Assembly: GCF_002116905.1 (NCBI RefSeq)
Contig: NZ_CP015118.1
Coordinates: forward strand, 2,914,001 to 2,978,000
Reading direction: 5' to 3'
DNA length: 64,000 nt
Origin: Piscinibacter gummiphilus
GTDB lineage: Bacteria; Pseudomonadota; Gammaproteobacteria; Burkholderiales; Burkholderiaceae_C
A program made the position numbers and the translations under genes. A model generated the notes under the pieces. The model was not told the DNA's origin. It did no database searches and worked only from the letters and a program-made list of their open reading frames with translations. Below are positions 53,954-62,073 of the stretch, in pieces (the stretch's first letter is position 1; each line of letters begins with the position of its first letter).

Positions 53954-54015
53954 TTCGGCGGGCCGGCCTCGGCTTCGCGCCGGGCGCCCCGGCCCGCCGC
54001 CGGGGCGGTCACAGT
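53954..54015 (+). promoter_or_regulatory. hrpII box with -10 element of sctN
   Basis: TTCG (53954-53957)-N16-TTCG (53974-53977), 32-base gap, then CACAGT (54010-54015, YANNNT). It starts 8 bases after the sctL stop and lies 33 bases before the sctN ATG, so sctN-sctO-sctT have an internal HrpB-type promoter. Confidence 0.85.
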
Positions 54016-54047
54016 GGGACACGATCCCGCAACCTCCCGACGCCCCC

Positions 54048-55367
54048 ATGACCGACCTCCTGCGATTTGCCCGCGCCCTCGAGGACGAACTCCAGCACGA
54101 ATCGGTGCTGACCCGGACCGGCAAGGTATTCGAGGTCGTCGGCACGCTGATCCGTGCGAGCGGCCTCGACGTGCGCGTCGGTGAACTCTGCGAGCTGCAG
54201 GACACGCGGGGCCGCCGCATCCAGCGCGCCGAGGTGGTCGGCTTCGGCAAGGGCGGCGCGGTGCTGTCCCCGTTCGGCGGGCTCACCGGCGTCAACGACA
54301 CGACGCGGGTGCTCGGAACGGGCAAGCCGCTGTCGGTGCGGGTGGGCCCCGGGATGCTCGGGCGGGTGATCAGCGGCCTCGGCGACCCCATCGACGGCAA
54401 GGGCCCGATCGCCGGGGTCGAGGACCGGGCGGTCTTCGCGGACCCGCCCGACCCGATGAGCCGCGCGATGATCGAACACCCGCTGCCGACCGGGGTGCGC
54501 ATCATCGACGGCCTGATGACCTTCGGCGAGGGCCAGCGCATGGGCATCTTCGCGCCCGCCGGCGCGGGCAAGAGCACGCTGATGGGCATGCTCGCGCGCG
54601 GCGCGCAGTGCGACGTCAGCGTGATCGCGCTGATCGGCGAACGCGGCCGCGAGGTGCGCGAGTTCATCGAGTTCATCCTCGGACCCGAGGGCATGGCGCG
54701 GTCGGTGGTGGTGTGCGCCACGTCCGACCGCTCGTCCATCGAACGCGCGAAGGCGGCCTACGTCGCCACCGCCGTGGCGGAGTACTTCCGCGACCAGGGC
54801 CAGAAGGTGCTGCTGATGATGGACTCGCTGACCCGCTTCGCCCGGGCGCAGCGCGAGATCGGCCTGGCCGCCGGCGAACCCCCGGCACGCCGCGGCTTCC
54901 CGCCGTCGGTGTTCGCCGAGCTGCCGCGCCTGCTGGAGCGCACCGGCATGGGCGCGCGCGGGTCCATCACCGCGCTCTACACCGTGCTGGCCGAGGACGA
55001 AAGCGGCGGCGACCCGATCGCCGAGGAGGTGCGGGGCATCCTCGACGGGCACATGATCCTGTCGCGGCGCATCGCCGCGAAGAACCAGTACCCGGCGATC
55101 GACGTGCTCGGCAGCCTGAGCCGGGTGATGACGCAGATCGTGCCCGGCGAACACGTCGCGATGGCGTCGACGCTGCGCAGCCTGATGGCCAAGTACGACG
55201 AGGTCGAGATGCTGCTGCAGGTGGGCGAGTACAAGCCCGGCAACGATGCGATGGCCGACATGGCGGTGCAGCGCATCGAACACATCCGGGCGTTCCTGAA
55301 CCAGGCCACGAGCGACCTGCGCCCGTTCGACGACACGCTGGCGCACCTCGCGTCGCTGGTGCAGTGA
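54048..55367 (+). CDS. sctN: T3SS ATPase SctN (HrcN)
   Basis: Hexameric ATPase that unloads chaperones and unfolds substrates. The 439-residue protein has Walker A APAGAGKST (about residues 169-177), GERGREVREF, Walker B VLLMMDSLTRFARAQRE (about 254-270), and the F1/FliI signature AIDVLGSLSRVM. ATG 54048 gives the family start. Confidence 0.97.
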   Translation: MTDLLRFARALEDELQHESVLTRTGKVFEVVGTLIRASGLDVRVGELCELQDTRGRRIQRAEVVGFGKGGAVLSPFGGLTGVNDTTRVLGTGKPLSVRVGPGMLGRVISGLGDPIDGKGPIAGVEDRAVFADPPDPMSRAMIEHPLPTGVRIIDGLMTFGEGQRMGIFAPAGAGKSTLMGMLARGAQCDVSVIALIGERGREVREFIEFILGPEGMARSVVVCATSDRSSIERAKAAYVATAVAEYFRDQGQKVLLMMDSLTRFARAQREIGLAAGEPPARRGFPPSVFAELPRLLERTGMGARGSITALYTVLAEDESGGDPIAEEVRGILDGHMILSRRIAAKNQYPAIDVLGSLSRVMTQIVPGEHVAMASTLRSLMAKYDEVEMLLQVGEYKPGNDAMADMAVQRIEHIRAFLNQATSDLRPFDDTLAHLASLVQ

Positions 55368-55377
55368 GGAGAACGCC

Positions 55378-55896
55378 ATGGCCGACAACGCCATCCGCAG
55401 CCTGCGCGTGCTCGCCGACATCCGCCGCCGGCGTGGCAAGGCCCTCGAGAAGGCCCTGGCCGACCAGCGCGCGGCGATGGACCGCTGCGTGGCGGACACG
55501 CAGTCCGCGCGCGAGCGCCGCGACGACACCTCCACGCGGCACGAGCAGGCCCTCGACGGCCGCACGCGCCTGTTCGAGCAGGCCTTCACGCCGGCCCACG
55601 TGAAGGCCGCGGACATCGCGATCGAGACCTGCGCCGCCGAAAAGGCCGAGGCCGAGAAGGTCCTCAGGCGGTGCGAGTCGAGCGAACAGCGGCAGGCGCA
55701 GGAGGTGACCGCGGCCCAGGCGGCCGTGCGGCGCAACAACGAGCGCATCGAGCGCTTCGATGCCCGCATCGCGGCCGCGCTCGCGGGGAAGCAGTCCGCC
55801 GAGGACGAGGCGGCCGACGAGGAGGCCGAGGAGATGGCCAGCGCGCGGATCGGCGGGCGCCGCCGTGCCGCGCGGGAGGCCGCGGAACATGCCTGA
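55378..55896 (+). CDS. sctO: T3SS central stalk protein SctO (HrpB7)
   Basis: 172 residues, almost entirely coiled coil, very rich in Arg, Glu, Ala and Asp. It would sit in the SctN pore and couple to the export gate SctV. Assigned by composition, size and position between sctN and sctT. Its end overlaps the sctT start by 8 bases. It follows sctN by 10 bases (GTGAGGAGAACGCC). Confidence 0.85.
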   Translation: MADNAIRSLRVLADIRRRRGKALEKALADQRAAMDRCVADTQSARERRDDTSTRHEQALDGRTRLFEQAFTPAHVKAADIAIETCAAEKAEAEKVLRRCESSEQRQAQEVTAAQAAVRRNNERIERFDARIAAALAGKQSAEDEAADEEAEEMASARIGGRRRAAREAAEHA

Positions 55897-56692
55897 ACTC
55901 GACATGATGCACGTGGGCGCGGCTTTCGGGGACATCCTGAAGACCGTGGCGTTGTGCAGCCTGCGCTTCTACATCGTGTTCCTGGTGCTGCCGGCCACGG
56001 CGGGCGATGCGATGCAGGGCATGGTGCGCAACGGGATGGTCGTGCTGTTCGGCATGTTCGTGGCCGCCGGCATGTCGTGGGAAGACGCGGGGGCGCTGTC
56101 GGCGTCGACGTGGCTGATGCTGGCGATCAAGGAGGCCATCATCGGCCTGATGTTCGGCTTCGCCGCGTCCACGGTGTTCTGGGTGGCCGAGAGCGTGGGC
56201 GCGCTGATCGACACCCAGGCCGGCTACAACAACGTGCAGCTGACCAACCCGCTCAGCGGGCAGCAGAGCACGCCGGTGTCGGACACGCTGCTGCACCTCG
56301 TGATCGCCGTGTTCTTCGCGATGGGCGGCATGCTCGTGCTGCTCGGCGCGCTGTTCGAGTCGTTCCGGGTGTGGCCGCTGATGGCCCCGCTGCCGTCGAT
56401 GCAGGGCTTCTCGGACGTCTTCTTCCTCCGGGAGGTGGACAGCATGATGACGATGACGCTGAAGTTCGCGGCGCCCGTGCTGCTGGTGCTCGTGCTCATC
56501 GACCTCGGCTTCGGCCTGGTGACACGCGCGGCGGACAAGCTCGAGCCGCATTCGCTGTCCCAGCCCGTCAAGGGCGCGGTGACCATGCTGCTGCTCGCCT
56601 TGCTGGCGGGGGTGTTCATCGCCGAGGTGCGCCAGTTCCTGCTGCCGGTGGACCTGACCCCGCGCCTCGAGAAGCTCCTGCCCGGCCATTGA
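55889..56692 (+). CDS. sctT: T3SS export gate protein SctT (HrcT)
   Basis: Inner-membrane component of the SctRST export gate. The 267-residue protein has six or so hydrophobic segments and the SctT/FliR signature region GFAASTVFWVAESVGALIDTQ. ATG 55889 follows GGGAGGCC. Confidence 0.94.
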   Translation: MPELDMMHVGAAFGDILKTVALCSLRFYIVFLVLPATAGDAMQGMVRNGMVVLFGMFVAAGMSWEDAGALSASTWLMLAIKEAIIGLMFGFAASTVFWVAESVGALIDTQAGYNNVQLTNPLSGQQSTPVSDTLLHLVIAVFFAMGGMLVLLGALFESFRVWPLMAPLPSMQGFSDVFFLREVDSMMTMTLKFAAPVLLVLVLIDLGFGLVTRAADKLEPHSLSQPVKGAVTMLLLALLAGVFIAEVRQFLLPVDLTPRLEKLLPGH

Positions 56693-56783
56693 GCGGGCGT
56701 TCCGGTGAAATGTATCCGCGGCGGCCCGCGCCGTGGCGCCGCGGTGTTGCGGCTTGCCGTTCGCGGTCGTGCGACGGTCCGGC

Positions 56784-56807
56784 TTCGTTCTCCGCGACGG
56801 CGCTTCG
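56784..56807 (+). promoter_or_regulatory. hrpII-like box upstream of hrpB, no matching -10
   Basis: TTCG (56784-56787)-N16-TTCG (56804-56807) fits the box itself, but at 32 bases further the sequence is CGGCGG, not YANNNT. It may be a chance match or an atypical site. The 301-bp gap 56693-56993 otherwise shows no clear promoter; a TTGCGA at 56899 and TAGCAT at about 56949 are weak. Confidence 0.35.
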
Positions 56808-56993
56808 GGTGGCGAGGCCGGGGTCGCACCTCCGGGCGTCGGCGGGGCGGTCTTTCGCAGAAGTGCGACGGATGCGCCAGGACTTTTCTCACGACCTGTT
56901 GCGAAACTCGCCTGACGATTCATGAAATTCCACACGAACCTCCGCTCCTAGCATGAAGGCATCCCACCACCCGCACACCACCTAGGAGCGACG

Positions 56994-58478
56994 ATGTACT
57001 TCTGCATGCTGACCGCCATGACCCGGTCTTCCACCGCGCGGGACCTGTTGCCGATGGTCCTCGACGGCCGCGCCCAGCAGGCCGCGTCCCTGGCCCTCGC
57101 CACCCTCGACGGCATGGGCGCCACGCGGCACGGCGAACCCGCCGTCGAGCTGTCGAGCCTGGCCGCCGACCTCCTGCTGGCCCAGGACTGCGCCGAGGAC
57201 GCCGAGGACCTGTACCGCCAGGCCCTGGTCGCCGCGGCCACGTCCCCGCGCGGCCAGGTGCGGGTCATCTCGTGCCGCAACATCGGCATGCTGAGCCTGT
57301 ACCAGCGCCGCTACGGCGCCGCCGCGAACAGCTTCCAGCGTGTCACGGAAGACGACGCGGCCACGCTGGCCCAGCAGGTGGAGGCGCTCGCGGGCATGGC
57401 GCTGACCCACCACGCGCTCGGCCGCAACGAGCTGGCGACGCAGGCGCTGGACGAGGCCGCGGCGCGGCTCGACGGCACTTCGGCCGACGGGCTGATGCCG
57501 GCGGTGGCGTCGCTGCGCCTCTTCGTGCGGGTGGTCCGCGCGGAGCTGGCCGTCCAGTACACCATCCGCACGAGCGGCGCGCTGGCCGACCACGTCTTCT
57601 GGCAGTCCGACACGGTGTATGCCGGCGCACGCCGCGACGAGAGCGGACTGCTCGGCGAGCTGAACGCATGCCAGGCCGCGGCCGTGGGCCATGCGTTGCT
57701 GAGCGAGCGCCTCGCCCAGCTCGCAATGCTGGTGCGGGCCGGCATGGGCCAGACCCGCGGCCTGGCCGCCGTCCACGACCACCTCGCCTGGCTGCGCCGC
57801 ATGCACCTGGCCGCGCCGGAGCGCGAGGCCCGGCTGGAGTGCGCGCTCGTGGCCATCGCGACGAACCAGCCCGGGCTGGCGCGCAGCCTTCTCGAACCGT
57901 TCGGCACGCGGCAGGACGAAGGCCCGCAGCGCTGGAACTTCGAACTGTCGTACTGCCGCGCCAAGCTGTGCGAGATGACCGGCCAGAGCGAGGAATGCCA
58001 CCGCCACTACCAGCGGTATGCGCTCGAGTCGGCGCGGTGCCTGCGCAGCGAGACGCAGACCGTCGCGCCGGTGGCGGCGACCAAGGGCCGGGTCGCCGAG
58101 ACCCGTGACGAAGCCGAACTGGCGCTGCCGGCGAAGTACCGCCGCGCGTACCGCTACCTGCTGTCCCAGATGGACCGGGCGGACCTGAGCGTGCGCGAGA
58201 TCGCCGAACACATCGGCGTGACCGAACGTGCGGTGCAGTCGGCGTTCCGCACCCACCTCGGCATGACCCCGGTGGAAGTGCTGCGCCGCTGCCGCGTCGA
58301 ACGCATCCGGGACGACCTGCTGAGCGCCGAGGGGTGCGGGCCCACCGTGATCGAGACCGCCGCGCGCTGGGGCATCCGCAACCGATCGACCCTCGTGTCG
58401 TCGTACCGCAAGCATTTCCGCGAGACCCCGGCCGACACGCTCGCCCGCCGCGAGCCGCCGGCGGCACTCCATGCGTGA
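56994..58478 (+). CDS. hrpB: HrpB-type AraC-family activator of the T3SS
   Basis: Transcriptional activator of the hrp genes. In the 494-residue protein, residues 1 to about 370 are TPR-like helical repeats (AEDLYRQALVAAAT, NIGMLSLYQRRYGAAANSF), and residues 377-487 are the AraC double HTH (LSVREIAEHIGVTERAVQSA, ETAARWGIRNRSTLVSSYRK). This TPR-plus-AraC layout and length match Ralstonia HrpB, which binds hrpII boxes. ATG 56994 follows TAGGAGCG. The lytic transglycosylase gene overlaps its last 8 bases. Confidence 0.9.
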   Translation: MYFCMLTAMTRSSTARDLLPMVLDGRAQQAASLALATLDGMGATRHGEPAVELSSLAADLLLAQDCAEDAEDLYRQALVAAATSPRGQVRVISCRNIGMLSLYQRRYGAAANSFQRVTEDDAATLAQQVEALAGMALTHHALGRNELATQALDEAAARLDGTSADGLMPAVASLRLFVRVVRAELAVQYTIRTSGALADHVFWQSDTVYAGARRDESGLLGELNACQAAAVGHALLSERLAQLAMLVRAGMGQTRGLAAVHDHLAWLRRMHLAAPEREARLECALVAIATNQPGLARSLLEPFGTRQDEGPQRWNFELSYCRAKLCEMTGQSEECHRHYQRYALESARCLRSETQTVAPVAATKGRVAETRDEAELALPAKYRRAYRYLLSQMDRADLSVREIAEHIGVTERAVQSAFRTHLGMTPVEVLRRCRVERIRDDLLSAEGCGPTVIETAARWGIRNRSTLVSSYRKHFRETPADTLARREPPAALHA

Positions 58479-59097
58479 CGGTGTGTCGCGGCTGTGCTGG
58501 CTGCTCGTGCTGCCGTGGCTGCACGGGCCGGCGTGGCCCCGCGACGGGCTCGTGCTCGCCCCGTCGGCCGGCGGCGGCGCGCTGCGGCTGGAGTCGCTGG
58601 CCGGCTGCGGCACCGGACTGGTGCTGGCGGGCGCGGCGCCCCGCGGTTCCACGCGGGTCGACGGCGAACTGGCGCGGCTGATCCACGAGGTGGCGGCCGA
58701 CCACGGGCTCGAGGCCTCCCTCGTCACGGCCATCGTGCGCGTGGAGTCGGCCTTCGACCCGCGGGCGGTCTCGCACAAGGGCGCGCTCGGCCTGATGCAG
58801 ATCATGCCGGCCACCGCCCTCGGGCTGGGCGTGGCCGACCCGGCGCGCGACCTGCTGGACCCGCACACCAACCTGCGGGCCGGCGCCCGCCACCTGCGCG
58901 CGCTGCGCAACCGCTATCCCGACCGGCTGGACCTCGCGATCGCGGCCTACAACGCGGGCGAGGGGGCGGTGAGCCGGTGGGCGGGCATCCCGCCGTATGC
59001 GGAGACGCGCCAGTACGTGGCGTCGGTGCTGTCCTGGTACGACACGTACCGGGACGGCGTGCCCGTCGTCCTGCCGGTGGTCAGAGGCTGTTCATGA
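58471..59097 (+). CDS. T3SS-associated lytic transglycosylase (Hpa2-like)
   Basis: Opens peptidoglycan for the injectisome. The 208-residue protein has a signal-like hydrophobic N-terminus (LCWLLVLPWLHG), the SLT domain with catalytic Glu in IVRVESAFDPRAVS, GLMQIMPATA and IAAYNAGEGAVSRW. It overlaps hrpB by 8 bases, and its 3' end overlaps the convergent gene by 17 bases. Confidence 0.9.
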   Translation: MRDGVSRLCWLLVLPWLHGPAWPRDGLVLAPSAGGGALRLESLAGCGTGLVLAGAAPRGSTRVDGELARLIHEVAADHGLEASLVTAIVRVESAFDPRAVSHKGALGLMQIMPATALGLGVADPARDLLDPHTNLRAGARHLRALRNRYPDRLDLAIAAYNAGEGAVSRWAGIPPYAETRQYVASVLSWYDTYRDGVPVVLPVVRGCS

Positions 59098-60793
59098 GCG
59101 GCAGGCGCAGGTGCAACACCACCCGGCCTTCCGGCGCGGGGACGCAGGTCAGGTGGCCGCCGACCTCGTGGGCGATCTCGGCGCACAGGGTGATGCCGAC
59201 GCGCCCCGACACCCGCCCCACGTCGCCCGTGCCGCAGCCGAGGCTCATGCCGCACGTCGTGCCATCGCTGTCGATGGTGGCGGCCAGGTCGTCGGGCGCC
59301 GTCACGCGGTCGGCCTCGATCAGCAGGATGTGCAGCAACACGGCCAGGCGCTGCGCGTCGACATGCACCACGGGCCGCTGGCGCGACTCGATGGCGAGCT
59401 GGCGCGTGCGGCCGTGCCGCCAGAGCGAGGCATCGGCCCAGGCCTGTTCGAGGGCCAGCCCGAGGTTCACTTCGCTCGGCTGCGGCGAAGCGCGGTACGA
59501 GAACATCTTGAGCTGACGCACGAGCGCCGACGCGGCGTCGACCTGTTCGATCACGTCGTCGAGCGCGATGCGCAGCCGGCCGGGGTCATGGGGCCGGTCG
59601 GTGGCGGACAGCAGCTGCCGCAGCGTCGCCCGCACGGCCGCGAGCGGCTGGGCCAGCGCGTGGTGGATCTCGGCGATCAGTCGGCCGATCACGTCCAGCC
59701 GCTGCACGTGCACCAGCACCTCGTCGCGCAGGCTGTGCCGGCGTTTCTCATCGCGGTCGGATTCGGCGAAGCTCCAGCGCACCTCGTGGCGTTCCGCCTG
59801 CAGCCGGGTGTTGTCGGCCTCGGCCTGCCTCAGCCAGTGCAGGGCCCGGTCGTGCCGGCCGAGCCCGGCATGGAGGGCGGCGAGGCGGCGTTCGGTGGCC
59901 CCGAGGTGGGACTGGTTGCGCGCCGCACGCAGCTTGCGCACGGCGTTCTCGAGGCAGGCCGCGCCGCGGTCGGGCCGGTCGCGGCCCAGGTGGTAGTCGG
60001 CCAGCGCGAGCATCGCGTAGGTGCGGTACCGCTCGCTCGACCGGTTGCGGCGGGCCTTCGCGACGCAGATGATCGCCGCCTCGCGGGCCGCCGCCAGGTT
60101 GCCGAGGCGGGACTGGATCGACAGCCACGTCTGCAGCGCCGCGGGGGCCGCGTCGCTGCGCAGGGGCGGCAGCTCACGCACGGCCGCGCTTCGGTGCGCA
60201 CTCGCCGCGGCCTCGTCTTCGGCGCCCTCGGCGCGGACGAGGTGGATGCCGGCGGCATTGACCCGCGCGAAGAACGCCCCCGGTCCGCCGTCGGGCAGGG
60301 TGTCGTGCAGCCGGGCCGACCGGGCGAGGCAGGCGAGGGCGTTGTCCTGGTCGCCCACCATCTCGAAGACCACGGCCTGGTTGTGCAGCAGCGTGGCGCG
60401 CTGCACCGCGTCGTCGGCCGCCTCGGCGAGCGCCAGCGCCCGCGTGGAGTGTTCGAGCGCCCGCACCAGGTCGCCGGTCTCGATGCAGGTGATGAAGCAG
60501 TAGTTGAGCGCCCGGCCGCGCCGCGCGGAGTCACCGCAGCGCGCCAGCGCCGTGCCGGCATCGAGTGCCGACTCGTACGCGAGCGCGTAGTCGAACAGCC
60601 GGTAGGCGTAGTGCGCCTGCAGCAGCAGGGACTGGCCCAGCACGTCGTCGGAGGCCCCGTCGCGCCGCGCGGCGCTCACCGCGAGGGCGGACAGGCGCAG
60701 GCCTTCGGGGAAGTCGAGGCCGGCGGCCGCGGCGGACTCGAGCAGGTGGATCGAGGCATCGACACCGGGGGTGTCGGCGTGGGGCGAGGTCAT
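59081..60793 (-). CDS. TPR protein with degenerate histidine-kinase domain
   Basis: 570 residues from ATG 60793. The first 390 or so are TPR-like repeats (YALAYESALDAGTALARCGD, ERRLAALHAGLGRHDRALHW). The C-terminal part resembles a sensor kinase: a phospho-acceptor-type box AEIHHALAQPLAAVRATL, followed by a weak ATPase region in which the N-box is LLHILLIEAD and the glycine boxes are reduced to CGTGDVGRVSGRVGITLC. It has no membrane helix. Standing opposite to the T3SS genes between the transglycosylase and sctU, it may be a cytoplasmic regulator, kinase-dead or not. An earlier start at 60946 would run through the sctU promoter and is less likely. Confidence 0.72.
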   Translation of the reverse strand: MTSPHADTPGVDASIHLLESAAAAGLDFPEGLRLSALAVSAARRDGASDDVLGQSLLLQAHYAYRLFDYALAYESALDAGTALARCGDSARRGRALNYCFITCIETGDLVRALEHSTRALALAEAADDAVQRATLLHNQAVVFEMVGDQDNALACLARSARLHDTLPDGGPGAFFARVNAAGIHLVRAEGAEDEAAASAHRSAAVRELPPLRSDAAPAALQTWLSIQSRLGNLAAAREAAIICVAKARRNRSSERYRTYAMLALADYHLGRDRPDRGAACLENAVRKLRAARNQSHLGATERRLAALHAGLGRHDRALHWLRQAEADNTRLQAERHEVRWSFAESDRDEKRRHSLRDEVLVHVQRLDVIGRLIAEIHHALAQPLAAVRATLRQLLSATDRPHDPGRLRIALDDVIEQVDAASALVRQLKMFSYRASPQPSEVNLGLALEQAWADASLWRHGRTRQLAIESRQRPVVHVDAQRLAVLLHILLIEADRVTAPDDLAATIDSDGTTCGMSLGCGTGDVGRVSGRVGITLCAEIAHEVGGHLTCVPAPEGRVVLHLRLPLMNSL

Positions 60794-60861
60794 CGGGGGC
60801 GGCGGACGCGGAGGTGACGCGAGGTTGGCGTCGGGTGGCGCGCTTGTCAAGCCGGACCGCC

Positions 60862-60923
60862 GTCGCGTTTCCGTACGGTGCTTCGGGCACAGCGGCCCGC
60901 GCGCCTCGGGCGATCCGTAGTCT
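60862..60923 (+). promoter_or_regulatory. hrpII-box variant with -10 element of sctU
   Basis: GTCG (60862-60865)-N16-TTCG (60882-60885), one mismatch in the first half, 32-base gap, then TAGTCT (60918-60923, YANNNT). The exact 32-base spacing to a good -10 supports function. It lies 64 bases before sctU. Confidence 0.65.
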
Positions 60924-60987
60924 GCGATGGCCGGTGCGACGTGCATCGGCGACGCCCCGAGAAGTTCCCGCAGCGAAGCCCACCGAC

Positions 60988-62073
60988 ATGTCCGACGAAA
61001 AGACAGAAGAGCCGACAGAGCACAAGCTCGACAAGGCGCGCGAGAAGGGCGAGGTCCCGAAGAGCCAGGACGTGGCCGTGGCCGCGTCGATGCTGGGTGT
61101 GGTGATCGTGCTCCAGGCGACGGCGGATTCCATCCTGCAGCGCCTGAAGCTCGTGCTGGCGAGGTCGCTCGACTTCGGCGACGGCGACATGCCCCTCCAC
61201 GAGATCTTCGGCCGCATGCAGGAGATGGCGCTCGAGACCGTGATCGCGGTCCTGCCGCTCGTGATCGCCGCGGCGGTGGGGGCGGCGCTCGGGCTGATGT
61301 CCCACGTCGGCTTCCTCGTGGCCATGGAGGCGGTGGCCCCGAAGCCGGAGAAGCTCGACCCGGTGGCCGGCGTGAAGAAGCTCTTTTCCGTGAAGTCGCT
61401 GCTGACCTTCCTGATGATGCTCGCGAAGGCCATCATCATCGGCTGCGCGGTGTGGCAGGTGATCCTGATGCTGCTGCCGCTGATCAGCGGCGCCACCTAC
61501 CAGTCGGTGTCCGGCATCGGCACCATCGCCTGGTCGGCGATCCTCAAGATGCTGATGATCGCGCTGGTGCTCTTCATCGCGCTCGCGCCCGTCGACTTCG
61601 CGATGCAGCGCTGGCTCTTCATGAAGGACCAGCGCATGTCCAAGGACGAGGTCAAGCGCGAGCACAAGGGGCAGGAGGGTGACCCGCAGCTCAAGGGCCA
61701 GCGCAAGCAGCTGCAGCGCGAGAACGCCAACGGCCCGCCGCCCAAGAAGGCCGTGGCCTCGGCGAGCGCGGTGGTCGTCAACCCGACGCACTACGCCGTG
61801 GCCATCCGCTACGTGGCGGAGGAGGGCGGCCTGCCGGTGGTCGTGGCCAAGGGCCTCGACGCGGAGGCGCTGCAGATCCGCCGCCTCGCCGAGTCGCTGG
61901 GCGTGCCGGTGTTCGCGAACCCGCCGCTCGCGCGGGCGCTGCACAAGGTGGATCTCGGTGCGGCCGTCCCGGCCGAACTGTTCGAAGCGGTGGCCGCGGT
62001 GTTGCGCTGGGTCGACCGCATGGCGCGCCGTCCGGGCGGCGCGGGCGCAACATCTGGAGGCCATGCAACGTGA
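60988..62073 (+). CDS. sctU: T3SS export switch protein SctU (HrcU)
   Basis: Inner-membrane, self-cleaving component that switches substrate class. The 361-residue protein has four membrane segments in residues 28-210, the start EKTEEPTEHKLDKAREKGEV and the autocleavage motif NPTH (265-268) in ASAVVVNPTHYAVAI. The stop overlaps the GTG of sctV (GTGA). Confidence 0.96.
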   Translation: MSDEKTEEPTEHKLDKAREKGEVPKSQDVAVAASMLGVVIVLQATADSILQRLKLVLARSLDFGDGDMPLHEIFGRMQEMALETVIAVLPLVIAAAVGAALGLMSHVGFLVAMEAVAPKPEKLDPVAGVKKLFSVKSLLTFLMMLAKAIIIGCAVWQVILMLLPLISGATYQSVSGIGTIAWSAILKMLMIALVLFIALAPVDFAMQRWLFMKDQRMSKDEVKREHKGQEGDPQLKGQRKQLQRENANGPPPKKAVASASAVVVNPTHYAVAIRYVAEEGGLPVVVAKGLDAEALQIRRLAESLGVPVFANPPLARALHKVDLGAAVPAELFEAVAAVLRWVDRMARRPGGAGATSGGHAT

